From Bacteroidota bacterium (GTDB taxonomy: Bacteria; Bacteroidota; Bacteroidia; NS11-12g; UBA9320): DNA of 64,000 nucleotides. Positions 16,897 through 26,011 of this stretch are shown here, piece by piece (positions within the stretch are counted from its first letter, which is position 1; the number at the start of each line of letters is the position of its first letter). The position numbers were made by a program, and so were the translations under genes. The notes under the pieces are model-generated. The model worked only from the letters and a program-made list of their open reading frames with translations, made no database searches and had not been told where the DNA came from. Location of the stretch: the NCBI GenBank assembly GCA_002746305.1, contig NVWV01000003.1:263999-327998 (forward strand), written 5' to 3'.

Positions 16897-19572
16897 ATGG
16901 AAGAAATAATAGAAAACTACCTGCTCGGAAAGCTCTCCAAAGAGGAGAACGCCAACTTTGAGCAACGCATAAATACAGATACAAAGCTTGCCAAAGAAGT
17001 ACAACTGCAACGAGAACTTATGCAGGCTGTAAAATTACAAGGATTAAAAGCAGACATTAGCAACGCATGGAAGCACGTTCGTATGGGCAAAATGATAAAA
17101 ACTGGCTTTATTGCTATAGTGGCCGCTGCGGTTCTTAGTCTAGGTATATACTACATAACTCAAGCATTGCATCAGGAAAATGTAGACCATACAGAAGTGG
17201 GAGCAAATCTCCCCAGCAATCTATTTGAAATAGACAATACACGAGATACAGTAGTAGAAACCACAGAAGGAATCATCCTACATATCCCAGCCTATGCTTT
17301 TGGTGATGTTAAAACCTACGAGCTTGAAATAAAAGAAGCTTTAAACACTTTGGATATACTGGAAGCTGGTTTGAGTACCATGGCAGATAGCAACTTACTG
17401 GCAACCGCTGGGATGTTTAAGATTACTGCAAAAAATGGCACCGTAGAACTGCAAATTGCAGATGGGAAACAAATTACGGCACAAGTACCCACTGACTACG
17501 TAGATCCCAACATCATGCTCTTTGACGGGCAAGAAGATGCAAAAGGGAATGTGAATTGGGTTAATCCAACGAAAATTAAAAACTACTTGGTAAATCGCTC
17601 GTTTGACGATTTGAACTTTTATCCAAAAGGATATCTGGCTAAAGTAGCTGAACTGGGCTATAATGCTGGCAATAAGGATTTTACGGATAGCTTGTATTGG
17701 TCGTTTGATTGTAGGGTTTTGGGTGAAACCGAGGAAGGTTATTTAGAGGGTTACGGACTCATACAAATATCAGAAAATCTGGGAGCTCCAACCCTATTAA
17801 ATTTTAACGACTATAATGGAGATCAGGTTTCACTTACAAAAGATATTCTTAAGAGTCTAGACCCTATTTTCGGTAATTTATTGGAAGAAATTAATGCCCA
17901 ATTTAATAAAGAGAATGCAGAATTTGGAGTTGTCAATGGAACTTGGTGGAAGATCAACGGACAGTACTTAACACATGACGATGATGTTATTGTCGTTTAC
18001 AATTCAAAAAAAGCAATCTCATATAATGTCTCCAGGTGGACATCTGACGACACTCAATACACTAAAGAACTTATTGAGCTAGAACTTAAACAAATCTGCC
18101 CCTCCTCTATCCAAGCATTGCAAACAGAAAAATTTGCGAATACTTATATCGCTACCAAGGAGTTTGAAATACGTCTCCAACACCTGTTTGACATTTGCGA
18201 TGAAGCATCTTTGAATGTTTACATTCAAAATTTAGATAAAGATATCTCGTATGCTGACTCTATTGTAGCAAGTAGAATAGCTCCTGAGAAAAAAGAAATT
18301 TTTAACCGATTTGCAGCTCAAAAATTGAGCAATACGAAGGCTGCATCACCCGCATTCGCCCAATTATCAGCATACCACAAAAAGAAGAGTAAAGCATATC
18401 AGGAAGCCGCTTCTAATGCCCGAAATAAAGTTCTAGCCAAGTACAGTAAAGAAGATGCAGATAAACAAAATCGTGATATTCAAAAATCCAACCAAGAATG
18501 GAAAGACCAAGTCGACAACTATAATGAAGAATTGAACACTAATTTAGTCGAGGCATACAGACAAGCAGGTGTAACATATCCTTCTCCTCCACTTCCCAAG
18601 GGTTCATATATTGTCCCTGTTACTTCTACAGGTTGGAAAAATCTAGATCAGTATGTAACCGCTGCTACCATCTCTAGAACTTCTTTGAAGACTACGTATA
18701 ATGGTAAAGACATTTCAATAGAATACCATAAACTAAAAATCCAGCTAAAGAACGAAGAAAGTTATGATTTTGTGAATGTATATCTCATTCCAAACAAGTT
18801 ACCTGCCTATCAGAAAATGAAGAAGAATGGAGCGTTCTACACCGAGTCTTTGAACGAGCTTTTTGATTATGATCTCGTATGTCTAGCAAAAAAGAATGGT
18901 GAATATCACTTCTATAAGGATGCTTTACAAAAAAGAGATAATACTAAAAACGTAACTCTACGTAAAACCTCTAAGAAGAAACTTGACAATCTGCTTAAGG
19001 AATACGACAAGAACGCGGCAAATAGAAACGTTGCAGATGACTTATTTTACAAGGAACAAAATCTTTTGTACAATCAGAATCTAGAGAAAAGAAAAAAAGA
19101 TGAAGCATTCCGTCGTGAGATTGAAAATATAATTTGGCCGTGTAAAGCGGAAGGCTCTTTACCCCCTCCATCTGAAGTTCCTTCTGATGGGTCGTTAGGG
19201 TCTGAATTTGTAAAAACAGCTCCAACACGAAAGGATTACATCATGACTTCAAAAGACATGACATCCTACACTGCTGACACCATAACTAAGATTGTCACAA
19301 TAGCTCCAAGACAAACCAACTTGATTGCTCATTTAAAATCTGAATATCCAAACGTTTACAAAAAACTTGTGAAGGACTTTGACCTAGCTGACCCAACATT
19401 TAATGCTAGTTTTAAAATCAACTATTGCAATTTTAAAAAGACACCCATTCTAGTGGCTTCAAATACAGAAAAAACACACCAATATCAGATGGATATGCGT
19501 AGCAAGTTCATAAAAGCGAGAGAATTCAAAAAGATTTTTGAACTATGTGCTGCGGATTGTGATACTATTTAA
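16897..19572 (+). CDS. Large membrane anti-sigma-like protein with extended extracytoplasmic region
   Basis: An 891-residue protein. The first 60 residues resemble a Bacteroidota anti-sigma N-terminus (IENYLLGKLSKEENANFEQRI, then LAKEVQLQRELMQ). A single membrane helix follows at about 69-90 (KTGFIAIVAAAVLSLGIYYI). The rest is predicted extracytoplasmic. It begins with a segment like DTVVETTEGIILHIPAYAF and continues through strand-rich and long helical stretches (about 500-550), with a short proline run (YPSPPLPKG) near 565. Such proteins are usually far shorter, so the outer part may be a sensor or structural domain. Its neighbour is the ECF sigma gene. The anti-sigma role is inferred. Confidence 0.78.
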   Translation: MEEIIENYLLGKLSKEENANFEQRINTDTKLAKEVQLQRELMQAVKLQGLKADISNAWKHVRMGKMIKTGFIAIVAAAVLSLGIYYITQALHQENVDHTEVGANLPSNLFEIDNTRDTVVETTEGIILHIPAYAFGDVKTYELEIKEALNTLDILEAGLSTMADSNLLATAGMFKITAKNGTVELQIADGKQITAQVPTDYVDPNIMLFDGQEDAKGNVNWVNPTKIKNYLVNRSFDDLNFYPKGYLAKVAELGYNAGNKDFTDSLYWSFDCRVLGETEEGYLEGYGLIQISENLGAPTLLNFNDYNGDQVSLTKDILKSLDPIFGNLLEEINAQFNKENAEFGVVNGTWWKINGQYLTHDDDVIVVYNSKKAISYNVSRWTSDDTQYTKELIELELKQICPSSIQALQTEKFANTYIATKEFEIRLQHLFDICDEASLNVYIQNLDKDISYADSIVASRIAPEKKEIFNRFAAQKLSNTKAASPAFAQLSAYHKKKSKAYQEAASNARNKVLAKYSKEDADKQNRDIQKSNQEWKDQVDNYNEELNTNLVEAYRQAGVTYPSPPLPKGSYIVPVTSTGWKNLDQYVTAATISRTSLKTTYNGKDISIEYHKLKIQLKNEESYDFVNVYLIPNKLPAYQKMKKNGAFYTESLNELFDYDLVCLAKKNGEYHFYKDALQKRDNTKNVTLRKTSKKKLDNLLKEYDKNAANRNVADDLFYKEQNLLYNQNLEKRKKDEAFRREIENIIWPCKAEGSLPPPSEVPSDGSLGSEFVKTAPTRKDYIMTSKDMTSYTADTITKIVTIAPRQTNLIAHLKSEYPNVYKKLVKDFDLADPTFNASFKINYCNFKKTPILVASNTEKTHQYQMDMRSKFIKAREFKKIFELCAADCDTI

Positions 19573-19582
19573 AATGAATTTT

Positions 19583-19689
19583 GCCAAATTACCTGTATGG
19601 GCATGCCAATATCTGTAGGTACATGCCGTAATATCTGTAGGTACATGCCTCAGAGGCATGTACCTACAGAGGCGGACCTACAATTTGGC
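19583..19689. repeat. Nested inverted-repeat element between convergent genes
   Basis: The core is a perfect 17-bp stem with a 3-nt loop (19634-19650 and 19654-19670). A 20-nt direct repeat of its left arm precedes it (19608-19627 and 19630-19649), with a poorer third copy near 19591-19607. Outer arms GCCAAATT (19583-19590) and AATTTGGC (19682-19689) are inverted. No T-run follows, so it resembles a REP/MITE-like element more than a standard terminator, although it could stop both convergent transcripts. Confidence 0.85.
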
Positions 19690-19697
19690 GTTTAAAA

Positions 19698-20978
19698 TTA
19701 TGCCAATCCTCCTAATCCACTTCTGTGGCTGGTATCTCCAGTATCTACCAAATCCGTAAGACTCATCTCCAAAGCCTTACGACTAAGTCCTGTAGAACGT
19801 GGGTTGAACTGGTGTAATCTTCTCATTTGGTTACCAATGATTTCTGATGCATCCTTTAAGATAGCAACATCATCTACTTCACCTTTTTCACTCATCAAGA
19901 AACCAAAAGTACGTGCCATACCACAGTTTGCGATGAAGTCGGGAACTACAGCTATGTTAGCATCTGCATACATAGAGATTTCTCCCATAAATATTTCTGG
20001 ATCGGCAAACGGTACGTTTGCACCACAACTGATTACTTCACATTGTCCGTCTATCAGACTTGTTACCTGATCTCTGGTTACCAATCTACTTGCCGCTCCT
20101 GGGATGAAAATCTCCGCTCCAAGATCCCAAATTTGAGCATTGGTATCTGCGAAACTTAAAAATCCAGAAACATTTGAGTTTAGCTTGTTACCATCACGGT
20201 TGATGAACATGTCGGTCACCTCCTCAAGAGTAAATCCTTCTTTATTGATTAATCCACCATCTCTATCAATGATACCAACTATTTTCACTCCGTGCTTTGC
20301 CAAATAAAATGCAGCAGCAGCACTTACATTTCCCCATCCTTGGATGATTGCTGTTTTGTGGTTCATAGTACCACCCCAGAGCTCATAGTAGTGTCGCACA
20401 GCTTCACTAACACCCCATCCGGTAATCATATCAGAAACATTAAATTTCTTGCTTACATCGGGTGTGAAACGCTCATCTATTATTGGCAATAATACACCAC
20501 TCTGCAAACGAGTGATTGCCTGTAATTTCTCTACCTTACTATAGTTCTTGAAATACCCTTGTACAACACCTTCTTGTGGATGCAAAACACCCAAATCTGC
20601 CGTATACGGAATTACTTCTGAATACTGGTCTACGTTCATATCTCCACCTGTACCGTAATAGTTACGGAGCATTGGCATTACAGCAGCGTACCATCTTCTT
20701 AATACACCTTCTTTACGTGGGTCAGCTGGATCAAAATTGATACCCGACTTAGCACCGCCTATCGGAGGACCTGCAACTGTAAACTTCACTTCCATTGTTT
20801 TAGCAAGTGATTCCACTTCACGCTTATCCAATCCTTTTCGCATACGAGTACCACCACCTGCGGCACCATTTCTAAGTGAGTTAATCACTACCCAACCTTC
20901 GGCTTCTGTCTCTGAGTCCTTCCACTCAAATACAATTTCAGGTCGCTTGTTTTCGAATTTTTTTAATAAATCTTCCAT
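19698..20978 (-). CDS. Glu/Leu/Phe/Val-type amino acid dehydrogenase
   Basis: A 426-residue NAD(P)-dependent oxidative deaminase. The catalytic lysine is in PPIGGAKSGI (K77). The glycine-rich dinucleotide fold follows near residue 215 (IIQGWGNVSAAAAFYLAKHG, then VGIIDRDGG). The Glu/Leu/Phe/Val dehydrogenase family is certain from these motifs. Glutamate is the most likely substrate by length and sequence, but leucine or another branched-chain amino acid is possible. It follows anmK after 3 nt on the same strand, so the two form an operon. It converges with the anti-sigma-like gene across the hairpin element. Confidence 0.9.
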   Translation of the reverse strand: MEDLLKKFENKRPEIVFEWKDSETEAEGWVVINSLRNGAAGGGTRMRKGLDKREVESLAKTMEVKFTVAGPPIGGAKSGINFDPADPRKEGVLRRWYAAVMPMLRNYYGTGGDMNVDQYSEVIPYTADLGVLHPQEGVVQGYFKNYSKVEKLQAITRLQSGVLLPIIDERFTPDVSKKFNVSDMITGWGVSEAVRHYYELWGGTMNHKTAIIQGWGNVSAAAAFYLAKHGVKIVGIIDRDGGLINKEGFTLEEVTDMFINRDGNKLNSNVSGFLSFADTNAQIWDLGAEIFIPGAASRLVTRDQVTSLIDGQCEVISCGANVPFADPEIFMGEISMYADANIAVVPDFIANCGMARTFGFLMSEKGEVDDVAILKDASEIIGNQMRRLHQFNPRSTGLSRKALEMSLTDLVDTGDTSHRSGLGGLA

Positions 20979-20981
20979 TCC

Positions 20982-22070
20982 TTAAATCTTAGAAAAGTCT
21001 CCATATAAGCTACCCGATACAGTACTTTCTTTAGCACCTGTAGCTACTTTAAATACATTTGTTTTGTTTTGAACTCTTAATATTCCAAGCAATGCAAAAG
21101 CAAGTGCTTCTTTATAATCTACCAATTGATCTTCTGGTACTATTACTTCTGCGTCTGTATGTGTACGAATATGAGAGATAAGCGTGTTGTTAAATGCTCC
21201 TCCACCAGTAATCAGGATTCTTTTCCCATTTGCATCACCACCAGAAAGGTCTTCAATGTTGTTGCCCACTTGCTGTGCAATATGGTCAACCAATGTTTTC
21301 ATCTTATCCTCTTTTTTGGCAATGCTATTTCTTACATATCCCCAAAAATTAGAGCTAATCCACTCTCTACCTAAAGATTTTGGTGGCTCATAAGAATAAA
21401 ATTCAATTTCATTGAGTTCAGAAAGTAAATCATAGTCGATAGCTCCTTTTTCTGCTATTTCTCCGCTGTTGTCATACTCCTGACCGAATTCGCGAGCAAT
21501 TCTGTTGAGTATTATGTTACACGGTCCTACATCATATGCTACCCTATTTCCATTGATATCAGCACTTATATTGGCAAAGCCTCCTAAGTTTAAGCACATA
21601 TCATACTCTCCAAATAGCATTTGATCTGCAACTCCTACAAGTGGAGCACCTTCTCCTCCGAATATCACATCCAATGCTCTAAAATTAGTTACCGTTGGAA
21701 TTCCTGTATATGCGTAAATACCATTTCCATCTCCTATCTGAACAGTAATGTTGTTTTCTGGTTGGTGAAATACAGTATGTCCGTGCGACGATACTAGGTC
21801 CGCTTCGAGGTTATTATCACTCAAAAACTGCTTGATATTCTCTCCAATAAACTGACCATAAAATCGATCTGTTTTATGAAAGACCATGGAGTTTTGATGT
21901 CTCAATTTAGACAATCTAAGTCTCCACTTTTCTCCATAACTAATTGTTGTAGCAGCATTGATGCTATAACTCCATTTTCCCTCTTCTTGTTCTTCTAATG
22001 TGCAGTGTGCTATATCCAGACCATCCATGGATGTGCCCGACATTACACCTACTATATTGTACTTTCTCAT
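20982..22070 (-). CDS. anmK: Anhydro-N-acetylmuramic acid kinase
   Basis: A 362-residue ASKHA-fold kinase that opens and phosphorylates 1,6-anhydro-MurNAc to MurNAc-6-phosphate during cell-wall recycling. The diagnostic N-terminal motif VGVMSGTSMDG is at residues 7-17. Other family patterns are SHGHTVFHQP, LGGFANIS, AYDVGPCN and the ITGGGAFN turn near the C-terminus. Length is normal. It is the upstream member of a pair with the amino acid dehydrogenase, and the sugar-recycling link between the two is not obvious. Confidence 0.95.
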   Translation of the reverse strand: MRKYNIVGVMSGTSMDGLDIAHCTLEEQEEGKWSYSINAATTISYGEKWRLRLSKLRHQNSMVFHKTDRFYGQFIGENIKQFLSDNNLEADLVSSHGHTVFHQPENNITVQIGDGNGIYAYTGIPTVTNFRALDVIFGGEGAPLVGVADQMLFGEYDMCLNLGGFANISADINGNRVAYDVGPCNIILNRIAREFGQEYDNSGEIAEKGAIDYDLLSELNEIEFYSYEPPKSLGREWISSNFWGYVRNSIAKKEDKMKTLVDHIAQQVGNNIEDLSGGDANGKRILITGGGAFNNTLISHIRTHTDAEVIVPEDQLVDYKEALAFALLGILRVQNKTNVFKVATGAKESTVSGSLYGDFSKI

Positions 22071-22242
22071 ATTTGTAAATACTATGTGTTGCCTGATAAA
22101 AATTAAATCCCTTCCCCTCTAATACTATTTTAGATTCCGTAGGCAAAATTAGGATTAATTGGTAGATGAACAAGACTGTTTGCCTGTGGTCAATTAATAT
22201 GGATGGATGTACAATTGAAACCAATCTTGACATGGAATTCCA

Positions 22243-22250
22243 TACCTTTG
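22243..22250 (+). promoter_or_regulatory. TAnnTTTG promoter-like box very close to a start
   Basis: TACCTTTG ends nine bases before the ATG at 22259. If it is a working -7 element, the transcript would have almost no leader. A TTG at 22227-22229 is only 13 nt upstream, shorter than the usual spacing. Confidence 0.35.
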
Positions 22251-22258
22251 AATTTAGG

Positions 22259-23287
22259 ATGAAAAGATTTCTCTGTTTGATAATTAGTACTGCTAGCCTT
22301 ATTTATTCTTTTGCTCAAAGTAGCGAATTAGCAAATAAAAAAATGAGCTATGGGGTTTCTCCTTTCATAACAATTCCTCTATTACCTAACCACAACTCAT
22401 CTACACCGAGTTTTGGAGGAGATATCTTTGTTTCCTATAATCTGAAGCAAGATTATTTACAGTCTAAACTTGGTTATAGTTTTTTTTCTATTATAAATAA
22501 AAATGAAAGCTCAATAATCCGCAGCTCTAATCTACAATTTTCCATCGGATATAAAAGGCAAGTTCGCTTCACCAATGAAGTAAATTTCTTGCTAAGTTAT
22601 GCTCCTTCTTACTATTTAAATGTTAAAGAAAAATTTGCAGGTAGATTTTCTGATAGCTTCGGATTTCCCACTAAGGATATTACGAATGAAATATCTCCAA
22701 AAATTGTACAGGGAGTTTATGCTGGCCTTGAATTTCAGTTTAAAGAACAAGGATCATTTGAACTTGGGTACCTTCATGTCCTCAACCCCTCAAACAATAC
22801 CAATAAACTTATTGTGCCAAGCAGACTTATGATTGTCTACAATTTTAATTTTGCCAAGGATGGAAATATGCATGAAGACGTTTTCCAAACTCGAACCACT
22901 TTACAAAAATTAAAATCTGACACTTTGTACTTTATTAATAGGGCATGTCCTGATGATTTTACCACATCGCAATTGGATTCCTTACTCAGAGAAAACTATT
23001 CGTACTCTGCATATCGCATACTTAGGGATGATGAAGTCGCCAAGGTAAGCAAACAACCAAATGTGGTTCACTTTGCCATAATTGGCAAACACTATGCAAG
23101 CCCTGGAGACCCTGAGAGTAACGGGATATACCTTCTAGACAGTAAATTGAATAGCACTGAATACCCATATCCGTATCACACATCAAACCCAAAAAATGGG
23201 AATGGCCTTTCTAGTTGCTTAGGAGGATTGTCCAACACAGCCTTTCTCATTGGAGTCTTCAACTCAAGATTACACCACAAATACTAA
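22259..23287 (+). CDS. Exported protein, outer-membrane barrel-like, unknown family
   Basis: A 342-residue protein with a signal peptide (MKRFLCLIISTASLIYSFAQ). Residues 30-210 have the alternating strands typical of outer-membrane barrels (FGGDIFVSYNLKQDY, LQFSIGYKRQVRF, VYAGLEFQFKEQGSFELGYLH). A separate C-terminal domain begins near 240 (YFINRACPDDFTTSQLDSLL) and contains VVHFAIIGKHYASPG and a YPYPYHTSNPKNGNG loop. The upstream in-frame starts would add 31 residues that hide the signal peptide, so the ATG at 22259 is preferred. I do not recognise the C-terminal domain. Confidence 0.75.
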   Translation: MKRFLCLIISTASLIYSFAQSSELANKKMSYGVSPFITIPLLPNHNSSTPSFGGDIFVSYNLKQDYLQSKLGYSFFSIINKNESSIIRSSNLQFSIGYKRQVRFTNEVNFLLSYAPSYYLNVKEKFAGRFSDSFGFPTKDITNEISPKIVQGVYAGLEFQFKEQGSFELGYLHVLNPSNNTNKLIVPSRLMIVYNFNFAKDGNMHEDVFQTRTTLQKLKSDTLYFINRACPDDFTTSQLDSLLRENYSYSAYRILRDDEVAKVSKQPNVVHFAIIGKHYASPGDPESNGIYLLDSKLNSTEYPYPYHTSNPKNGNGLSSCLGGLSNTAFLIGVFNSRLHHKY

Positions 23288-23333
23288 TTTCTTTTAGAAC
23301 AAAAGAACATTTCTCTTAACTATCTTCGTGACA

Positions 23334-24008
23334 ATGAAAAAAATATTAACTCTATTCGTATTGGTAGTAACACTCGCTTCTGCCAAAGCTCAGCACACTC
23401 ATACACCTATGAATACAACCATAGATAGTGTATCTTATGCAGTAGGAATGAACATTGCAACTAGCCTTAAAAGTGGGGGGATAGACACCCTTAATTATAC
23501 CATATTTACAGAAGCCATGAAAGACGTGATTGAGCATAATCATGTAAAACTGGATAAAAATATATCGGATCAAATTGTGAGTGTTTATGTAAAAAAAGCA
23601 AAGGCCGAACAATTGAAAGCTGTAACTGCAGAGGGAACTGCTTTTCTACAAGCGAATGCATCCAAAGAAGGAGTAAAATCACTGCCTAGTGGACTACAGT
23701 ACAAAATACTAACACAGGGTACTGGTACCGTTCCGGTGGATGGTCAACGTGTAAAAACGCATTACAGTGGTACACTGATTAATGGAAAGACTTTTGACAG
23801 CAGCTATGACAGAGGTAAACCTGCTACTTTTGGAGTAAACCAAGTTATAAAAGGTTGGACAGAAGCTCTGAAAATGATGCCTGTAGGTAGTAAATGGGAA
23901 TTATATATTCCACAAGAGTTAGCCTATGGAGAACGTGCAATGGGGGCAAATATCCCTGCCTATTCTACGCTTATCTTTACGATTGAGCTTTTGGAAATCA
24001 TGCCTTAA
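23334..24008 (+). CDS. FKBP-type peptidyl-prolyl isomerase, exported
   Basis: A 224-residue protein with a signal peptide (MKKILTLFVLVVTLASAKAQ), an N-terminal helical dimerisation region (SYAVGMNIATSLKSGG) and a C-terminal FKBP domain. In the FKBP domain are VKTHYSGTLINGKTFDSSYDR, FGVNQVIKGWTEAL and LAYGERAMGANIPAYSTLIF, which hold the expected active-site aromatics. The layout matches the Mip/FkpA class of periplasmic folding helpers. The ATG at 23334 is chosen over a GTG two codons earlier. Its neighbours are exported proteins, including two T9SS cargos, which suits a chaperone role. Confidence 0.93.
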   Translation: MKKILTLFVLVVTLASAKAQHTHTPMNTTIDSVSYAVGMNIATSLKSGGIDTLNYTIFTEAMKDVIEHNHVKLDKNISDQIVSVYVKKAKAEQLKAVTAEGTAFLQANASKEGVKSLPSGLQYKILTQGTGTVPVDGQRVKTHYSGTLINGKTFDSSYDRGKPATFGVNQVIKGWTEALKMMPVGSKWELYIPQELAYGERAMGANIPAYSTLIFTIELLEIMP

Positions 24009-24113
24009 TACAACGCACCCTTCTATACTAAATAGAAGTTGCCTTCGGCCAAGTTTGTCATCTTAATGCAATAAACGCTCTCCATCTTCGTTAGGAACAA
24101 AAGATATGTTCTT

Positions 24114-24827
24114 ATGAAAAAAGCGTTCTACTTTCTACTAATTCCTTTTGCGGTCATCAATCTAAATTTATTTTGTCCGGTATTCTATCAACATTTAGAG
24201 GGATATGCAGATATTCCATCTGGACCTATTACACTACAGGAATTGCACGATTTTAATCCCAATAATGTCCGAGACCTAAAAGGTAATGGGATGCCCTTTG
24301 TTAGTTTTAGCTCCATGGAATTCCTGGTCAAGAAGCAATTTGATTCTACCTTCTCCCATATCGGATACTTAAATGGACGTGATGAACAAGGCATTGTTCA
24401 ATTACTGGATTCCATGTCGAAAGAACTTACAATTGGAGACTCTGTACTCATAGACTTGAATTTCTATAAACCAAACAGAAGAACGCCTTCTGAATTCCTT
24501 TACTACTTTGGGAATTATTATGAGTCTAAACAGATCTATGTAGTTAAAACAGAAACCATTGCAAGCCTCATGAGAAAGGGAAATTCTTTTATTTCTACCT
24601 ATCCAAACCCTGCTTCGCAAGAATTCACTCTACAATGTGAAGTTCCAGAGCAAATAGAGGCTTCATACTTTATTTTGGATCAAATGGGTCGGAAGGTTCA
24701 AGAGAATCACATCTCTGATATCCGACAAGCTACCAAGATAAAACTGGAAGGATATACACCCGGAGCTTACTTACTATATTTGGTAATTGATGGTGAGTTC
24801 TTTACCAAAAAAATCATCAAAACGTAA
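24114..24827 (+). CDS. T9SS-secreted protein, tandem paralogue 1
   Basis: A 237-residue protein with a signal peptide of about 18 residues, a roughly 130-residue N-terminal domain (DIPSGPITLQELHDFNPNNV; LDSMSKELTIGDSVLIDLNF), and a T9SS type A sorting domain starting at ISTYPNPASQEFTL and ending FFTKKIIKT. It shares the whole plan, including the linker VKTETIA-x-L-x-RKG, with the next gene 6 nt downstream. I do not recognise the N-terminal domain. Export and surface attachment through T9SS follow from the sorting tail. Confidence 0.82.
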   Translation: MKKAFYFLLIPFAVINLNLFCPVFYQHLEGYADIPSGPITLQELHDFNPNNVRDLKGNGMPFVSFSSMEFLVKKQFDSTFSHIGYLNGRDEQGIVQLLDSMSKELTIGDSVLIDLNFYKPNRRTPSEFLYYFGNYYESKQIYVVKTETIASLMRKGNSFISTYPNPASQEFTLQCEVPEQIEASYFILDQMGRKVQENHISDIRQATKIKLEGYTPGAYLLYLVIDGEFFTKKIIKT

Positions 24828-24833
24828 ATACTG

Positions 24834-25538
24834 ATGGTTAAGTATTTCTTGTGTTTCCTTCTTGTTCTAAGCTTCTGTACATCTTATGCAGACCACATTG
24901 CCGTTGCCCCAACTATGATTGACGGTTATACCTATTTACCTTCTGGCCCTATTACACATAACGAAGTCATAGAGTACAATGCAAACATTGTTAAAGACCA
25001 TAGTCACAACAGTATTATTGGACTCAAACAAAAAGTACTCGTTATGTTTGTTAAGAAGAGAGGTGAAAAAGATTTTAGCCGCTACCGATTATACAGAAAC
25101 CAAGATAATGGCCTTCTCTTAATGGATACGCTTGCTCAAGAACTTGCAATAGATGACTCTCTAATGGTATCCATCACGTATGCTCCCACATCCGATTTTA
25201 AGGGGACTACTCGAGACTATAGGTATCAAACTGTAATGAAGTACGCTGTAAAAACGGAGACGATTGCAGCATTAATTCGTAAGGGCGAAGAATTGATTAC
25301 CATTTTCCCAAATCCGTGTATCAATGAAACCATTGTTAAGTTGGATGTTTCGGAAAAATTGACTGCGTCCTATTATGTCTTGGATGGATTTGGCAGAACA
25401 ATTAAGGATGGTAAACTTCAGGATATTCGTGAAGAGATTCATATTGACTTAAAAGACCATCCCAGTACGACCTATGTATTCTATATCCTTATTGACACCG
25501 AGATTTTTAAGAAGAAGATAGTGAAACTGAAACTCTAA
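24834..25538 (+). CDS. T9SS-secreted protein, tandem paralogue 2
   Basis: A 234-residue paralogue of the preceding gene with a signal peptide (MVKYFLCFLLVLSFCTSYA). Matching landmarks are YLPSGPITHNEVIEYN, MDTLAQELAIDDSLMVSI, the linker VKTETIAALIRKG, and a sorting domain from ITIFPNPCINETIV to FKKKIVKLKL. The two proteins are clearly homologous but well diverged, so the duplication is not recent. The start is 6 nt after the first paralogue's stop, so they share a transcript. Confidence 0.82.
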   Translation: MVKYFLCFLLVLSFCTSYADHIAVAPTMIDGYTYLPSGPITHNEVIEYNANIVKDHSHNSIIGLKQKVLVMFVKKRGEKDFSRYRLYRNQDNGLLLMDTLAQELAIDDSLMVSITYAPTSDFKGTTRDYRYQTVMKYAVKTETIAALIRKGEELITIFPNPCINETIVKLDVSEKLTASYYVLDGFGRTIKDGKLQDIREEIHIDLKDHPSTTYVFYILIDTEIFKKKIVKLKL

Positions 25539-25540
25539 GT

Positions 25541-25579
25541 TTATTTAGTTATTTCTTCCATCAGAGTTTCTAGGATGAT
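25541..25579 (-). pseudogene. Fossil 3' end of a GldN-like gene
   Basis: Minus-strand translation gives IILETLMEEITK followed by a stop. The intact GldN-like gene at 27457-28536 ends IILETLMEDLTK-stop, and the one at 26183-27427 ends VLDMLLEEIVK-stop. Upstream of this stretch the frame breaks at once (stop codon and shift). The shared DNA word GTTTCTAGGATGATT supports descent rather than chance. It lies 18 nt beyond the end of the DUF559 gene. Confidence 0.65.
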
Positions 25580-25597
25580 TTCTTAGAGACACAGACA

Positions 25598-25978
25598 TTA
25601 TTGTACACACTCAAAATCATCTATAAACTTCTCAATTTCGCTTAAAACACTAGCCATGTGGTTGTAGATTTCCTCATCTCTGAATCTAAGAACCGTAATA
25701 CCAAGCTCGTTCATCTTAGCTTCTTTAATCTTATCTTTAGCTATAACTGCATCTTCATGATGAGTAATGCCATCAAGCTCTATACCCAACATTAGTCTTG
25801 GACAAAAGAAATCAAGAATGAAATAATTGACCGGTTTTTGTCTATGAAAGTCATAGCCTCGAATTTGCTTGTTTCTCACCATCATCCAAAATAGCACTTC
25901 ACTTTTTGTGCTATTATTTCTATGTTGACGTGCGTATTCCTTTAGTTTCGGATGGTACCAAAGAAATTTCTTTTTCAT
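25598..25978 (-). CDS. DUF559 (Vsr-like) endonuclease-domain protein
   Basis: A 126-residue protein with the DUF559 pattern: KLKEYARQHRNNSTKSEVLFW at the N-terminus, GYDFHRQKPVNYFILDFFCP, then LMLGIELDGITH and GITVLRFRDEEI. The E-x-D/H and D residues of these strands fit a PD-(D/E)XK-like nuclease fold related to Vsr. Biochemical roles of stand-alone members are not established. The ATG at 25978 is preferred to a TTG six bases upstream. It sits among GldN-like genes, next to a fossil of one and a MITE-like element, so it probably arrived as an insertion. Confidence 0.88.
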   Translation of the reverse strand: MKKKFLWYHPKLKEYARQHRNNSTKSEVLFWMMVRNKQIRGYDFHRQKPVNYFILDFFCPRLMLGIELDGITHHEDAVIAKDKIKEAKMNELGITVLRFRDEEIYNHMASVLSEIEKFIDDFECVQ

Positions 25979-26011
25979 AAACAATAGTAAGGAATAGCGG
26001 TGTTACTTTTA

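Noticed and set aside
24020..24038. Terminator after the FKBP gene
   Set aside because: A 7-bp hairpin is present but has no T-run, and the stem is short and AT-rich.
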